64,000 bases of DNA from Leptospira sp. WS4.C2 (GTDB taxonomy: Bacteria; Spirochaetota; Leptospiria; Leptospirales; Leptospiraceae), in contig NZ_CP162139.1 in the NCBI RefSeq assembly GCF_040833985.1, forward strand, positions 1,043,501 through 1,107,500. Reading direction: 5' to 3'. This document shows, in pieces, positions 46,412-55,765 of this stretch. The stretch's first letter is position 1; every line of letters begins with the position of its first letter. The notes below the pieces were generated by a model. The model searched no databases and had not been told where the DNA came from. It was given only the letters and a program-made list of their open reading frames with translations. Both the position numbers and the translations under genes were made by a program.

Positions 46412-46464
46412 TGAAAGTTGAGCTCAGGCAATTTAGAATGAAACGAAAGGATACGGAAAAGTAT

Positions 46465-47859
46465 ATGAAACTACCGAAATCAAAGACCTTAGAATTGTTT
46501 CTCCTCCTCATAGTCATAACAAACCTATTCACTGTTTGTTCGGGACAAAAAACAGAAGAGGGCAAACTCACTTATGCCCCGGAGGTCCCTCCGCATATCG
46601 ACAGAACAAACGAAGCCAAAGTCATAGTGAACATGGAAACCGTGGAAGTAGTGGGTCGGCTTGCCGATGGGGTCGAATATACTTTCTGGACTTTTGGGGG
46701 TTCAGTTCCTGGCCCCATGATTCGTGTGCGGGAAGGAGATGAGGTAGAATTTCATCTAAAAAATCACCCTTCGAGTAAAATGCCACATAACATTGATTTG
46801 CATGCAGTTACTGGCCAAGGCGGAGGAGCTGCTGCATCCCTCACCATTCCAGGCCATGCTTCTAAATTTTCTTTTAAGGCAATCAATCCAGGTTTGTATA
46901 TTTACCACTGTGCGACATCTCCTGTGGGAATGCATATTGCGAACGGTATGTATGGATTGATTTTTGTGCAACCTAAGGATGATCTTCCGAAAGTAGATAA
47001 AGAATATTACGTGGTTCAAAGTGAATTTTATACCAAAGGGAAAAATGGAGAACCTGGACTCCAACCATTTAGCATGGAAAAGGCGATCACTGAAATTCCT
47101 GATTATGTAGTGTTTAATGGATCTGTGGGTTCTCTTGTAGAAGACAGAGCTATCACTGCGAAAGTGGGTGAAACAGTGCGTTTATTTGTTGGAAATGGCG
47201 GGCCTAATTTAGTTTCTTCTTTTCATGTGATTGGAGAAATTTTTGACAATGTATATACCGAAGGTGGTATTCTTCCCAACCAAAAGAATGTACAAACTAC
47301 ATTAATTCCTGCCGGTGGTTCCGCCATTGTTGATTTTAAAGTCGAAGTTCCAGGAACTCTCATTTTAGTAGACCATTCCATATTTAGAACATTTAACAAA
47401 GGTTCGCTTGGAATGTTGAAGGTGGAAGGAGAACCAAACGCCACTATCTATTCTGGAAAACAAGACGATACTGTTTACCTTCCTGAAGGCCCCGCCATCC
47501 AAAGAATGGTAACCGAAGTAAAACCAAAAGCTTCTGCAAAAACTCCCAAAGAAATTTTGGCCAATGGAGAACGTGTTTATAAATCGGTTTGCTCTGCTTG
47601 TCATATGAAAGAAGGGCAAGGGGTGGTGGGTGTTTTTCCTCCACTTGCTAAGTCAGACTATCTCAATGCAGACAAAGGTCGTGCCATCCAGATTTTGAAA
47701 AAGGGTTTGAGTGGTCCTATCACTGTGAATGGACAAAAATACAATAACGTGATGCCTCATTTAGAACTTTCTAACGAGGAGATTGCCAGTGTCCTGAGTT
47801 ATGTTTACAACCAATGGGGAAATAAAGGAATTATGGTTTCAGAAGCAGAGGTTAAATAA
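46465..47859 (+). CDS. nirK: Copper nitrite reductase with fused cytochrome c domain
   Basis: 464 residues from the ATG at 46465, with GGAAAAG upstream and a lipoprotein-type signal (L-F-T-V-C, Cys25). Two cupredoxin domains follow. Type 1 copper: H108, C149, H157, M162. Type 2 copper: H113, H148, H304. Catalytic D111 and H254 are present. A C-terminal cytochrome c (~360-464) has C-S-A-C-H (376-380) and a Met ligand in N-N-V-M-P-H, like the three-domain enzyme of Ralstonia pickettii. It reduces nitrite to NO on the outer side of the inner membrane. It is followed by nirV and sco genes. Confidence 0.94.
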   Translation: MKLPKSKTLELFLLLIVITNLFTVCSGQKTEEGKLTYAPEVPPHIDRTNEAKVIVNMETVEVVGRLADGVEYTFWTFGGSVPGPMIRVREGDEVEFHLKNHPSSKMPHNIDLHAVTGQGGGAAASLTIPGHASKFSFKAINPGLYIYHCATSPVGMHIANGMYGLIFVQPKDDLPKVDKEYYVVQSEFYTKGKNGEPGLQPFSMEKAITEIPDYVVFNGSVGSLVEDRAITAKVGETVRLFVGNGGPNLVSSFHVIGEIFDNVYTEGGILPNQKNVQTTLIPAGGSAIVDFKVEVPGTLILVDHSIFRTFNKGSLGMLKVEGEPNATIYSGKQDDTVYLPEGPAIQRMVTEVKPKASAKTPKEILANGERVYKSVCSACHMKEGQGVVGVFPPLAKSDYLNADKGRAIQILKKGLSGPITVNGQKYNNVMPHLELSNEEIASVLSYVYNQWGNKGIMVSEAEVK

Positions 47860-47881
47860 CTTCGAAGTCTACGAGCCAAAT

Positions 47882-48649
47882 ATGAATCATTTATTTTTTC
47901 TTATGCTCTTAATTCTAGTGTTTCCACTTTCCGGTGAAATGGTAAAAATCCCTACCGGAAATTGGAAACCCTTTCTAAAGGAAGCGGATTCTAAGTTAGG
48001 TGTTAGTGTCAAAATTAAAAGTTTTTATTTGGATGAGTATCCAGTGACAAAGAAAGAATATTTTGAATTTATAGAGGCAAGTCCAGAATGGAAAAAAGGA
48101 AAAGTATCTCCTCTATTTGCCGATGGCGGTTATTTGGCGGATTGGAAGGGAAAAGAACCAGAAACCAACCGAGCCAATTCCCCGGTTACTTATGTTTCTT
48201 GGTTTTCGGCCAATGCGTATTGCCAATGGAAAGGAAAAAGGTTACCCAAAGAATCAGAATGGGAGTATGCGGCTAATGTTCCACCTTCAGGTAAAAACAA
48301 AAAGGCAGTAGAAACCGTAATCCTGAATTGGTATGGGGAGCAAAAACCAGAATTCCTTCCTTCTGTGGGTCGATACAAAAACGGATTTAATGTGTATGAC
48401 CAACATGGAATGATTTGGGAGTGGGTCTTTGATTTTAATAACACTTCTGTCACTGGAGATTCCAGGCAAGATACAGATTTAGAAAGTAGTCTTTTTTGTG
48501 GGGGTGGTTCGTTAAAAGCAAATGATTTTTCCAATTATGCATCTTACATGCGTTATGGGTATCGTGCTGGTTTAAAAGGTTGGTATACCGCTAAGTATTT
48601 AGGTTTTCGATGTGCATCAGATAAAAAAATTAAGGACAATCCATTATGA
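47882..48649 (+). CDS. nirV: NirV-like SUMF1/FGE-sulfatase family protein
   Basis: 255 residues from the ATG at 47882; a longer frame starts inside nirK. Signal peptide (~1-18, P-L-S-G-E). The FGE-like fold shows [29 protein letters not shown] and G-M-I-W-E-W-V near the active site, and Y-L-G-F-R-C-A at the end. NirV proteins of this family are often next to nirK in denitrifiers; their role in maturation is not settled. The name rests on family and neighbourhood. Its stop overlaps the sco start (ATGA). Confidence 0.8.
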   Translation: MNHLFFLMLLILVFPLSGEMVKIPTGNWKPFLKEADSKLGVSVKIKSFYLDEYPVTKKEYFEFIEASPEWKKGKVSPLFADGGYLADWKGKEPETNRANSPVTYVSWFSANAYCQWKGKRLPKESEWEYAANVPPSGKNKKAVETVILNWYGEQKPEFLPSVGRYKNGFNVYDQHGMIWEWVFDFNNTSVTGDSRQDTDLESSLFCGGGSLKANDFSNYASYMRYGYRAGLKGWYTAKYLGFRCASDKKIKDNPL

Positions 48650-49263
48650 AAATTCAATTCATTCAAAAAATCGTCATTTTTATTATTGCCTCTCTTTTGA
48701 GTTTCGGTTGCGAGGATCATAATTCTGGCGAACACCACCATCACGGAGACAACCATGTTTTAGCTGCAAGTGACGCTGCACAAGGGAGTTTGTTTGACTT
48801 GGGCTCCCAGTGGACAACAGAATCGAACCAGAAGGCAGTTCTTAAAAATTATAAAGGCTCTCTTTTTATCATTAGTATGTTCTATGCCACTTGCCAATCC
48901 ATTTGCCCAAGACTCGTCGCAGATATGGAACAACTTGCCAAAAAAATAAAGGAAAAAACGGGAGAGGAGCCTCGTATAGTCCTTGTTAGTTTCGATTCTG
49001 AAAAAGATACTCCGACTGTTCTCAGTGCCTATAAAAAGAAAATGAATTTAAACGACAATTGGACTCTGCTTTCGGGTAAGGAGGAAGATGTTCGTATGTT
49101 GTCAGTGGTTCTTGGAATCAATTACAAAAAGATTTCTAACGGTGAGTTTAATCACTCTGCAGTTTATAGTTTGGTTTCTAAGGAAGGTATTGTGGTTTCC
49201 AGAGTAGAGGGGATTGGTTCCAATGCCGATGCACTTATCACTCAGTATCAGAGCTTAAAGTAA
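48646..49263 (+). CDS. SCO1/SenC-family copper chaperone lipoprotein
   Basis: 205 residues. Lipoprotein signal with Cys22 (L-S-F-G-C). A His-rich stretch (29-37, H-H-H-H-G-D-N-H type) may bind copper. The thioredoxin-like SCO domain has C83-Q-S-I-C87 and H170 in F-N-H-S-A-V-Y, the three copper ligands. SCO proteins insert copper into cytochrome oxidase or, in this setting, probably into NirK. Coupled to nirV through a 4-bp overlap, completing a nirK-nirV-sco unit. Confidence 0.9.
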   Translation: MKIQFIQKIVIFIIASLLSFGCEDHNSGEHHHHGDNHVLAASDAAQGSLFDLGSQWTTESNQKAVLKNYKGSLFIISMFYATCQSICPRLVADMEQLAKKIKEKTGEEPRIVLVSFDSEKDTPTVLSAYKKKMNLNDNWTLLSGKEEDVRMLSVVLGINYKKISNGEFNHSAVYSLVSKEGIVVSRVEGIGSNADALITQYQSLK

Positions 49264-49452
49264 TTTCTCATCGGCTCAATCTAATTTGCCTTACGGGAAA
49301 TCGATTGAATCAATTTGGAATTTAGGCATTTTGTTTGTCATTTCAGCAAAGGGTTTTTGCATCGTTTATTCATACTTATGTATTAATCATTGCCTTCCTT
49401 TTGTATATTTTCTACATATATCTTATTAAACTTGGTTTTTAAGGTGAGTGAT

Positions 49453-50505
49453 TTGGGTTCTATTGTTTCAATTCGTTGTCTTCATGTTTTATTCATACTT
49501 TCTTTTTTTGCCAGTTTTCTCTTTTCTTGTAAAAAAGAATCCAATGAAAACGAAGAAATTCTGACTCTTTTGGGACTTGGATTGTATATACGTTCTTGTC
49601 CGGGGCAAAATGCATTTCCCTCTAATGGATCCGTTGGCGCATTGACAAGGTTACAAATTCCTCCAACACAAACATCTTCCTCGATCACCTCTTACAACAG
49701 TCCCCACCAAGTGTATCCTCCACAATCGGGTGTTAGTCGTAAAAACATTCTTTCTGTTTTTTATCCGGGTACAGGATCCTCCCCTTGTGAAATTGGCGCT
49801 ATTTTACAGCAAGGGGCAAGTCGCGGCTACCATATCATTGGACTTAGTTATCCAAATAATGAGGCAGTGAATAGTATCTGTAATCAAGGAGATGCTAGAG
49901 CCGATGCCGGTTGCTTTGAAAATTTGCGTAGAGAGGTAATCACTGGAACCGACGCATCAGCTTATGTATCTGTGGATGTATCCAATTCCATCGAAGGACG
50001 GTTACTTGCCCTACTTCAGTATTTGGTCCAATCAAGGCCTGGAGAAGGTTGGGATCAGTTTCTTACCGGAGGTAATGTCAATTGGCCTTTAGTTTATGTA
50101 GGGGGCCATTCTCAAGGGAGTGGGCATGCAGCTTTTCATGGAAAAATTCGAGCAGTGGGAAGAGTTTCTATTTATAGCGGAGTCTCCGATTACAGCTTAC
50201 AGTTTGCTTCTTTACCTTCTTGGATGGGTGGAGCACAAACAGCACCGGCCGGATCTTATTACGGACTGATTCATGAAAATGATACCGTAGCTAACTTTAG
50301 CGGCAATCCAAACCAAGTAACTGATGCTTGGTCCAATCAATTTTCAATGACTGGTGCAGTTACAAATACGAGTGTAGGAGCACCATTTGCAAGTAGCAAA
50401 CGTTTGGTGACAAGCGCATGTAATGGAATGGGGGCTGCTGCTTTGCATAGTTGCCCCATGATCAATGGATTCCAATCGATTTGGAACTATGTTAGTTTCC
50501 CTTAA
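49453..50505 (+). CDS. Putative alpha/beta-hydrolase-like lipoprotein
   Basis: 350 residues from the TTG at 49453, with AAGGTGA about 6 bases upstream; GTG 49444 and TTG 49390 are other options. The signal ends F-L-F-S-C, so it is likely a lipoprotein. Y-V-G-G-H-S-Q-G-S-G-H resembles a G-x-S-x-G nucleophile elbow (G-H-S-Q-G), and L-I-H-E-N-D-T-V-A is a fitting Asp/His-type segment. Several Cys pairs may form disulfides. Substrate unknown. It ends 25 bp from the convergent SDR gene. Confidence 0.7.
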   Translation: MGSIVSIRCLHVLFILSFFASFLFSCKKESNENEEILTLLGLGLYIRSCPGQNAFPSNGSVGALTRLQIPPTQTSSSITSYNSPHQVYPPQSGVSRKNILSVFYPGTGSSPCEIGAILQQGASRGYHIIGLSYPNNEAVNSICNQGDARADAGCFENLRREVITGTDASAYVSVDVSNSIEGRLLALLQYLVQSRPGEGWDQFLTGGNVNWPLVYVGGHSQGSGHAAFHGKIRAVGRVSIYSGVSDYSLQFASLPSWMGGAQTAPAGSYYGLIHENDTVANFSGNPNQVTDAWSNQFSMTGAVTNTSVGAPFASSKRLVTSACNGMGAAALHSCPMINGFQSIWNYVSFP

Positions 50506-50529
50506 AAATAGACTGTATTAGTTCAAAGA

Positions 50530-51264
50530 TCAAAAAGGGGGAAGCCGTTTGAAGATCCATTCAGGGATGATTCGAATACCCATCATAATGAAACGCCAAG
50601 GCCAACGTAGATAAACTATATTTTTTTTTGTAAGCCCAGCATTAACTATTAGATTTGCAGCAACTGCTGGCTGTAAGGTGAGCCAGGGGATGAGATTATG
50701 GCCTTCGGACATTTTGGTATACACAGGCCCTAGTTGGATGGTGCAAATATGGACTCCTTTGGAAAACAAAAGAGATCTAAGTCCAGAGAGATATGCCGTT
50801 AAACCTGCTTTTGCACTTCCGTAAATATAATTCATTTGTCTACCTCTGTCTCCAGCAACTGAACTGATGGCAACGATGGTTCCGTTCCCTCTTTGTTCCA
50901 TATCCAAAGAGATTATATTGATGAGAGAAACAACACTTGAGTAGTTGGTGTTGATTGTTTTTAGAAGTTCTTTTTGGTCTTCCCTTGCTTTGGTTTGGTT
51001 TTCATAATACCCTACAACAAAAAAAACAATCGAAGGTTTTGTGAGGAGGGAATCATATGATTTTTGGTGGGAGGGAAAATCCGTTACATCCCATTCATAA
51101 GCTTCTACAGAGACTGGATACTTTGATTGAAGGTTTGATTGAATCTCACTTAATTTTTGTTTGTTTCTTCCTGTTAAAGACAGCGAATATCCATGTTTTG
51201 CGAGTGATTCTGCAATGTGGATTCCGATATCGGACGTTGCACCGATAACTAAGGCATTTGTCAT
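50530..51264 (-). CDS. Short-chain dehydrogenase/reductase
   Basis: 244 residues. The NAD(P) loop is V-I-G-A-T-S-D-I-G-I-H (T-G-x3-G-x-G variant, G-A-T-S-D-I-G). The catalytic Ser (A-I-S-S-V-A-G-D) and the Y-I-Y-G-S-A-K motif are intact. The substrate is not predictable. The T-G-R-N after the second strand favours NADP. It is the last gene of a five-gene minus-strand run headed by an oxidoreductase and ECF sigma gene. Confidence 0.88.
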   Translation of the reverse strand: MTNALVIGATSDIGIHIAESLAKHGYSLSLTGRNKQKLSEIQSNLQSKYPVSVEAYEWDVTDFPSHQKSYDSLLTKPSIVFFVVGYYENQTKAREDQKELLKTINTNYSSVVSLINIISLDMEQRGNGTIVAISSVAGDRGRQMNYIYGSAKAGLTAYLSGLRSLLFSKGVHICTIQLGPVYTKMSEGHNLIPWLTLQPAVAANLIVNAGLTKKNIVYLRWPWRFIMMGIRIIPEWIFKRLPPF

Positions 51265-51320
51265 TTTTTAAAACCTTGGATAAAATAGAATCTTACTGTA
51301 ATGGTAGAACAGTTTTTATG

Positions 51321-52352
51321 TCACTGAAAATTCCACCATCCATCTACACTACCAGTGCCAATAAAAGAAAAACTTTCTCCAATTTTGGGAACCTGCAAAT
51401 TGAGTTTAAGGTTTTGAGAAGCAACTAAAACTCGTTTGATTGGATCATTCCAAGGATGGAGAGATAAAATGAATTTCCCCCAATGGACTGGTACAAATGA
51501 CTTAGCACCAATGATTTCGGCTGCGAGCGCAGTTTCTTCAGGACGCATATGAATTGATGGCCAATCATCACCATATTGCCCGCATTCTAAAAATGCTAAA
51601 TCAAAAGGGCCATATTTTTTTCCAATAGTTTCGAAAACAGTTCCGAATCCCGAGTCACCGCCCACAAATACTTTGTATTCACCAATTTTTAAAACATAAG
51701 AACACCATAAACTTTTGTTTCTGAGTACACTTCGTCCAGAAAAATGCCTAGTGGGAGTGGCGGTTACGTTTAAGTTCGTAACAATTTCTTTAGACTCAAA
51801 CCAATCTAACTCAACGATTTTTTCCAAAGGAACACCCCAAGAAAGTAAGTGGGCAGAAACACCTAACGGAACAATAATGGTCTTTGTTCTTGGGTGTAAT
51901 TTGATTACAGTTTCATAATCCAGGTGATCATAATGGTCATGAGTAATGAGTAGAATGTCCAAATCAGGCATATCTTCAGGTAAATAAACATCGGTCCCTT
52001 CGAAAGATTTAACAGCGAAAGAAACCGGGGACGCATAACCAGAAAAAACTGGGTCAACTAAAATCTTTTTACCTTCTGCAAATAATAAATAAGAAGAATG
52101 TCCAAACCAAATGTATTGCGGTTTAGTAGCATCTAATTCTTTTAGGTTGATTTTTATGGAAGGTATCGGTGATGAAGGTCGAATGGAATTTGGTTTTTGC
52201 CAATATTTAATCGCCATTTTCCAATAAGAACTGTTTGGTGCTAACATTTCTGTGTGTTCTACATTTTGAAAGCTGCCAGATTGGAAATGTTCAGACCTAG
52301 AGATACGTTTGAGAATCTCCCCATGGGGAAGTTTGCCGAGAGTTGTAGCCAA
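51321..52352 (-). CDS. Metallo-beta-lactamase-fold hydrolase (NAPE-PLD/UlaG-like)
   Basis: 343 residues, no signal peptide. Metal ligands: L-I-T-H-D-H-Y-D-H-L-D, later P-T-R-H-F-S-G, F-V-G-G-D-S-G and V-P-V-H-W-G. The opening I-W-F-G-H-S-S-Y-L and the overall layout match N-acyl-phosphatidylethanolamine phospholipase D-like and UlaG-like hydrolases. It may act on a lipid phosphodiester. It lies 10 bp after the hybrid kinase gene. Confidence 0.85.
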   Translation of the reverse strand: MATTLGKLPHGEILKRISRSEHFQSGSFQNVEHTEMLAPNSSYWKMAIKYWQKPNSIRPSSPIPSIKINLKELDATKPQYIWFGHSSYLLFAEGKKILVDPVFSGYASPVSFAVKSFEGTDVYLPEDMPDLDILLITHDHYDHLDYETVIKLHPRTKTIIVPLGVSAHLLSWGVPLEKIVELDWFESKEIVTNLNVTATPTRHFSGRSVLRNKSLWCSYVLKIGEYKVFVGGDSGFGTVFETIGKKYGPFDLAFLECGQYGDDWPSIHMRPEETALAAEIIGAKSFVPVHWGKFILSLHPWNDPIKRVLVASQNLKLNLQVPKIGESFSFIGTGSVDGWWNFQ

Positions 52353-52362
52353 AATGTTATCC

Positions 52363-54783
52363 TTAAGTATTGGACGGTGCTAAATCCCGTTTTGCCCATT
52401 TTCGGATCATAAAATCAAGATCATGTAAAAGGAGTGGTTTTGTCATAAAATCATCCATTCCGCTAGAAAGACATCGGTGTTTTTCTTCTTCCAAAACGTT
52501 GGCAGTAAGAGCAATGATCACTGGTTGTTTGGAGATGGACTCAGATTGACGAATGCACTTGGTTACTGTGATTCCATCCATGTCCGGCATCTGAATATCA
52601 ATAAATAATAGGTCAGGTAAAACGGATCGAACCATATCCAGTGTTTTTTCTCCGTTTTCAGCTTGTAAGGCGGTATATCCAAGTTTTTTTAAGAAAAGGC
52701 TAGAAACTTTTTGATTGATAGGATCATCATCGGCAATTAGAATCTTCAAAGGATATTTTTCGGCCAACTTCGAGTCCCAATTGTTTTTTTGTACCATCTC
52801 AGTAGTATCAGAAAATGAATTTGAATCGAGAGATTCGAACCTTGCTTCCGCTTCGAATTGGAATGTAAAATCGGATCCTCTGCCATAGACACTTTGTACA
52901 GAGATGGAACCACCCATTTCTTCAATTAATTTTTTTGTGATAGTAAGACCAAGTCCCGTTCCAACAGTTTTTTCAGTTAAATGAGAATGTACTTGGGAAA
53001 ACGGATGAAACAAGATCCCCATACGTTCTTCGGGTATTCCAATACCTGTATCTTTCACGGAAATTCTTAATCGAACAGATTGTTCTTCTATTGGAATTGA
53101 TTCAACAGAAACGGAAATACTTCCTTTCTCTGTAAACTTTACTGCATTACTCAGTAGGTTTGTTAGTATTTGCGCAAATCGTCTTTGATCTGTAATAAGA
53201 AAAGCAGGAGGTTTATTTAAAAAATCTAATTCTATCTTCAATTTGCTTTTATCTGATTGTGATTTGAAGATATTGATACAGTCATTCAGAATTTTTTGCA
53301 GAGGCATTGGTTCTAAATGTAATTCAAATTGACCCGATTCTAATTTTGTTAAATCCAAAATATCATTTACTAATAACAAAAGATTATCACCACTAAATTG
53401 AATTAAGTTTAAATATTCCTTTTGTTCTTCCGATAATTCTGTTTGTTGTAACATCTGCGTCATTCCCAAAATTCCATTCATAGGTGTTCTGATTTCATGA
53501 CTCATTGTGGAAAGAAACGATGTTTTGAAATTTACTTTTGCCTCTGCATTTTCTTTTTCTTGTTTGAGTCTTTCTTTGTTTCGAAAGTTCTCAATCATTC
53601 TATCAGCAATAAAGACTGCTTGCGAGATACCAAATACTAGAAACCCATATTGTGCAAGATAAGCGGTCCCTTTTTTTGCAAATTCTGTGAGAATGTCTAG
53701 AGAAAATAAAGACATAGTAGCTAGCACTGAAAATAAAAAGAATCGACTTCCCGGTTTTTTTAAAATCACTCCATGGATGATGGGATAGAGTAATCCAAAA
53801 ATAGCGAGGAGGGAAAGAATGAGATGTAATGCTAAAAATTTCGAAAAAGTAAGTATATTTAGCGGTAAAGCAAAGAATAATAAAAATGCTACAAAAAAGT
53901 TGATCCTATAAATAAATGTATAATCTTTTGAATTATAAATTTCTCTCACATACAGAACAAAAGAAAGATACAATAAAACAAAACTGATTCCATTGATTCT
54001 TACCATGGTTTCATAGATTCCAGGAGGAAGATAATTGTAAATCAGTCGAGTTTCGCCTGTGCTTAGTAAGCGAATTGCAGCTAAAAAACAAACAGATGCA
54101 AAATAGATATGGGTTTTTTCATCTCTCCAAAAAAGATATAAAACAAGATGAAATAATGCTAATGTAAGAAGAGATGCTAAAACAAAAATATCTCGGCTAA
54201 TGGTTTCCAAAAATGATTTGTTGATCCCGACGTTTGTGCCCAAAGTATAAGGTGTTGCGACACCGCAGATATGGTAGTGGAAACAAGAAATTTTTAGTGT
54301 TAATTGGATTTGGTTGTTTTTGAAATCGGGTAATGAAATGGTTTGGATATTTAGATTGGGAATTTCTGAGGAATAGTCTTTTCCTAAGGTTCCTGATTGA
54401 TAAATAGTTTCATTTTCTACATTGATTTCAAACGCATTGCGAGTTACTCCGTTTTGAATGTATAATGCTTTTGTATTTTCTGGAACTAAGATAGTCAGGC
54501 TTAACGTTGCAAAACCCGCAGGATATTTTTCAGAAGTCGAGTTTGTCCAGTGTCCCGGAACCACTGTGAATTCACTGCCAGGCAAACGATAATTCGGGTT
54601 AAAGTTTTCCCAATCGATTCGCCATTCTCCATTGAGTGGCACATTTCCCATGGTTTCAAAATTCCAACCACGAAGATCCAATACCGCTTTTTTGGCGACA
54701 GGTACACTGGCAATGCTATTGGAATCACAGCTATTGAGAGCTGCGATCAACAAGAATAGGAAGATCGGTTTTGTTATCTTCAT
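52363..54783 (-). CDS. Hybrid histidine kinase with 7TMR-DISM sensor
   Basis: 806 residues. A lipoprotein-like signal (A-L-N-S-C, Cys19), a 7TMR-DISMED extracellular beta domain (~35-185), seven transmembrane helices (~195-400), a coiled linker, HisKA with H in M-S-H-E-I-R-T-P-M-N-G, HATPase with N-L-L-S-N-A-V-K-F-T and G-T-G-L-G-L-T, then a receiver domain (~680-795) with I-A-D-D-D, I-D-I-Q-M-P-D and the conserved Lys in M-T-K-P. The phosphorelay partner is not in the window. It shares its sensor type with the SpoIIE phosphatase at 24719. Confidence 0.92.
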   Translation of the reverse strand: MKITKPIFLFLLIAALNSCDSNSIASVPVAKKAVLDLRGWNFETMGNVPLNGEWRIDWENFNPNYRLPGSEFTVVPGHWTNSTSEKYPAGFATLSLTILVPENTKALYIQNGVTRNAFEINVENETIYQSGTLGKDYSSEIPNLNIQTISLPDFKNNQIQLTLKISCFHYHICGVATPYTLGTNVGINKSFLETISRDIFVLASLLTLALFHLVLYLFWRDEKTHIYFASVCFLAAIRLLSTGETRLIYNYLPPGIYETMVRINGISFVLLYLSFVLYVREIYNSKDYTFIYRINFFVAFLLFFALPLNILTFSKFLALHLILSLLAIFGLLYPIIHGVILKKPGSRFFLFSVLATMSLFSLDILTEFAKKGTAYLAQYGFLVFGISQAVFIADRMIENFRNKERLKQEKENAEAKVNFKTSFLSTMSHEIRTPMNGILGMTQMLQQTELSEEQKEYLNLIQFSGDNLLLLVNDILDLTKLESGQFELHLEPMPLQKILNDCINIFKSQSDKSKLKIELDFLNKPPAFLITDQRRFAQILTNLLSNAVKFTEKGSISVSVESIPIEEQSVRLRISVKDTGIGIPEERMGILFHPFSQVHSHLTEKTVGTGLGLTITKKLIEEMGGSISVQSVYGRGSDFTFQFEAEARFESLDSNSFSDTTEMVQKNNWDSKLAEKYPLKILIADDDPINQKVSSLFLKKLGYTALQAENGEKTLDMVRSVLPDLLFIDIQMPDMDGITVTKCIRQSESISKQPVIIALTANVLEEEKHRCLSSGMDDFMTKPLLLHDLDFMIRKWAKRDLAPSNT

Positions 54784-54829
54784 TGCCCTTGTCCTATTGG
54801 ACGAAAGAAACTAGCTGATTCTTCGCTTT

Positions 54830-55765
54830 TTACTGAAAGGAAAAATATCTCCGTAGAGTAAAGTAAATCCAATCGTAAAAATTTGGTTTCCGAATATGTC
54901 CTAGTTTTATGAGGTTTTCTTTGTTTTGGAAGCCTTTTAGTTTATCAGGATTTACTAAATTAAAGACCGTGTCGATTTGGCTCCCCTGGGTAGTAAAAAT
55001 TTGGACAATGGTAGGGCCTTCCTCGGAATAACCGATGATTGCGGGGGAACCGTTCGCATAACCAAAATAGATTTCTGTGGATTTCGCTGCCTTCCTCGTG
55101 GTTCTTGTGAGTAGAGAAATCACCCTTCGGATTCCGGGAATAGGAATTCTTGCAGCATGTACTTTTCCTCCACCATCTGAGAAGGCGATGACATCATCTC
55201 TAAGTAATTTTGTAAGAGATTTTGTGTCCTGGTTGTAACAGGCAAAGCTAAATTCGAGTACTAGTTTGGAGTGCAGTTTTGGATCGGGATTAAATTTTTT
55301 CTTTCTCAACTGAATGGCATTTCTTGCTCGACTCAAAATTTGCCTGCAGTTATCGGAATTTTTTCCAACAATATCTGAAATGGACTCATAATCAAAATCG
55401 AACAGTTCTCGTAATATGAATACGGCTCGTTCTGTTGGATTTAGTGTTTCTAAGATAACAAGAAAAGCAAAATTAATTTTTTCATCATCCATAACTTCAG
55501 CAGTTTCTGGAATTGGCTCCGGTAGATAAGGTCCAATATACGATTCTCTTTTTCTCGAAGCTTTTTTCAAAAGATCAAAAGCAAGTCTTGCTGCAATACT
55601 TCCTAAATAAGACTTTTTGTTTTCTATATTGGTTTTTTCTACTGAGAGCCATCGTAGATAACTCTCCTGAACAATATCTTCTGCATCCACATAACTTCCA
55701 GTTATTCGGTATGCTATTGAGAAAAGATAATGTTTCCATTGCAAAAATATTTCTACGTCATTCAT
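54830..55765 (-). CDS. ECF41-type sigma factor with SnoaL-like C-terminal domain
   Basis: 311 residues. Sigma region 2 (~8-75, D-A-E-D-I-V-Q-E-S-Y-L-R-W) and region 4 (~100-155, L-N-P-T-E-R-A-V-F-I-L-R-E) are followed by a ~150-residue SnoaL/NTF2-like domain carrying D-G-G-G-K at 197-201, the signature of ECF41 sigma factors, whose C-terminal domain replaces an anti-sigma factor. Its start overlaps the stop of the NDH-like gene (ATGA). ECF41 factors usually control the neighbouring oxidoreductase-type gene and themselves. Confidence 0.9.
   Translation of the reverse strand: MNDVEIFLQWKHYLFSIAYRITGSYVDAEDIVQESYLRWLSVEKTNIENKKSYLGSIAARLAFDLLKKASRKRESYIGPYLPEPIPETAEVMDDEKINFAFLVILETLNPTERAVFILRELFDFDYESISDIVGKNSDNCRQILSRARNAIQLRKKKFNPDPKLHSKLVLEFSFACYNQDTKSLTKLLRDDVIAFSDGGGKVHAARIPIPGIRRVISLLTRTTRKAAKSTEIYFGYANGSPAIIGYSEEGPTIVQIFTTQGSQIDTVFNLVNPDKLKGFQNKENLIKLGHIRKPNFYDWIYFTLRRYFSFQ

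Noticed and set aside
46411..46464. ATG at 46411 as nirK start
   Set aside because: It overlaps the FNR-type palindrome and places 18 charged residues before the signal peptide.
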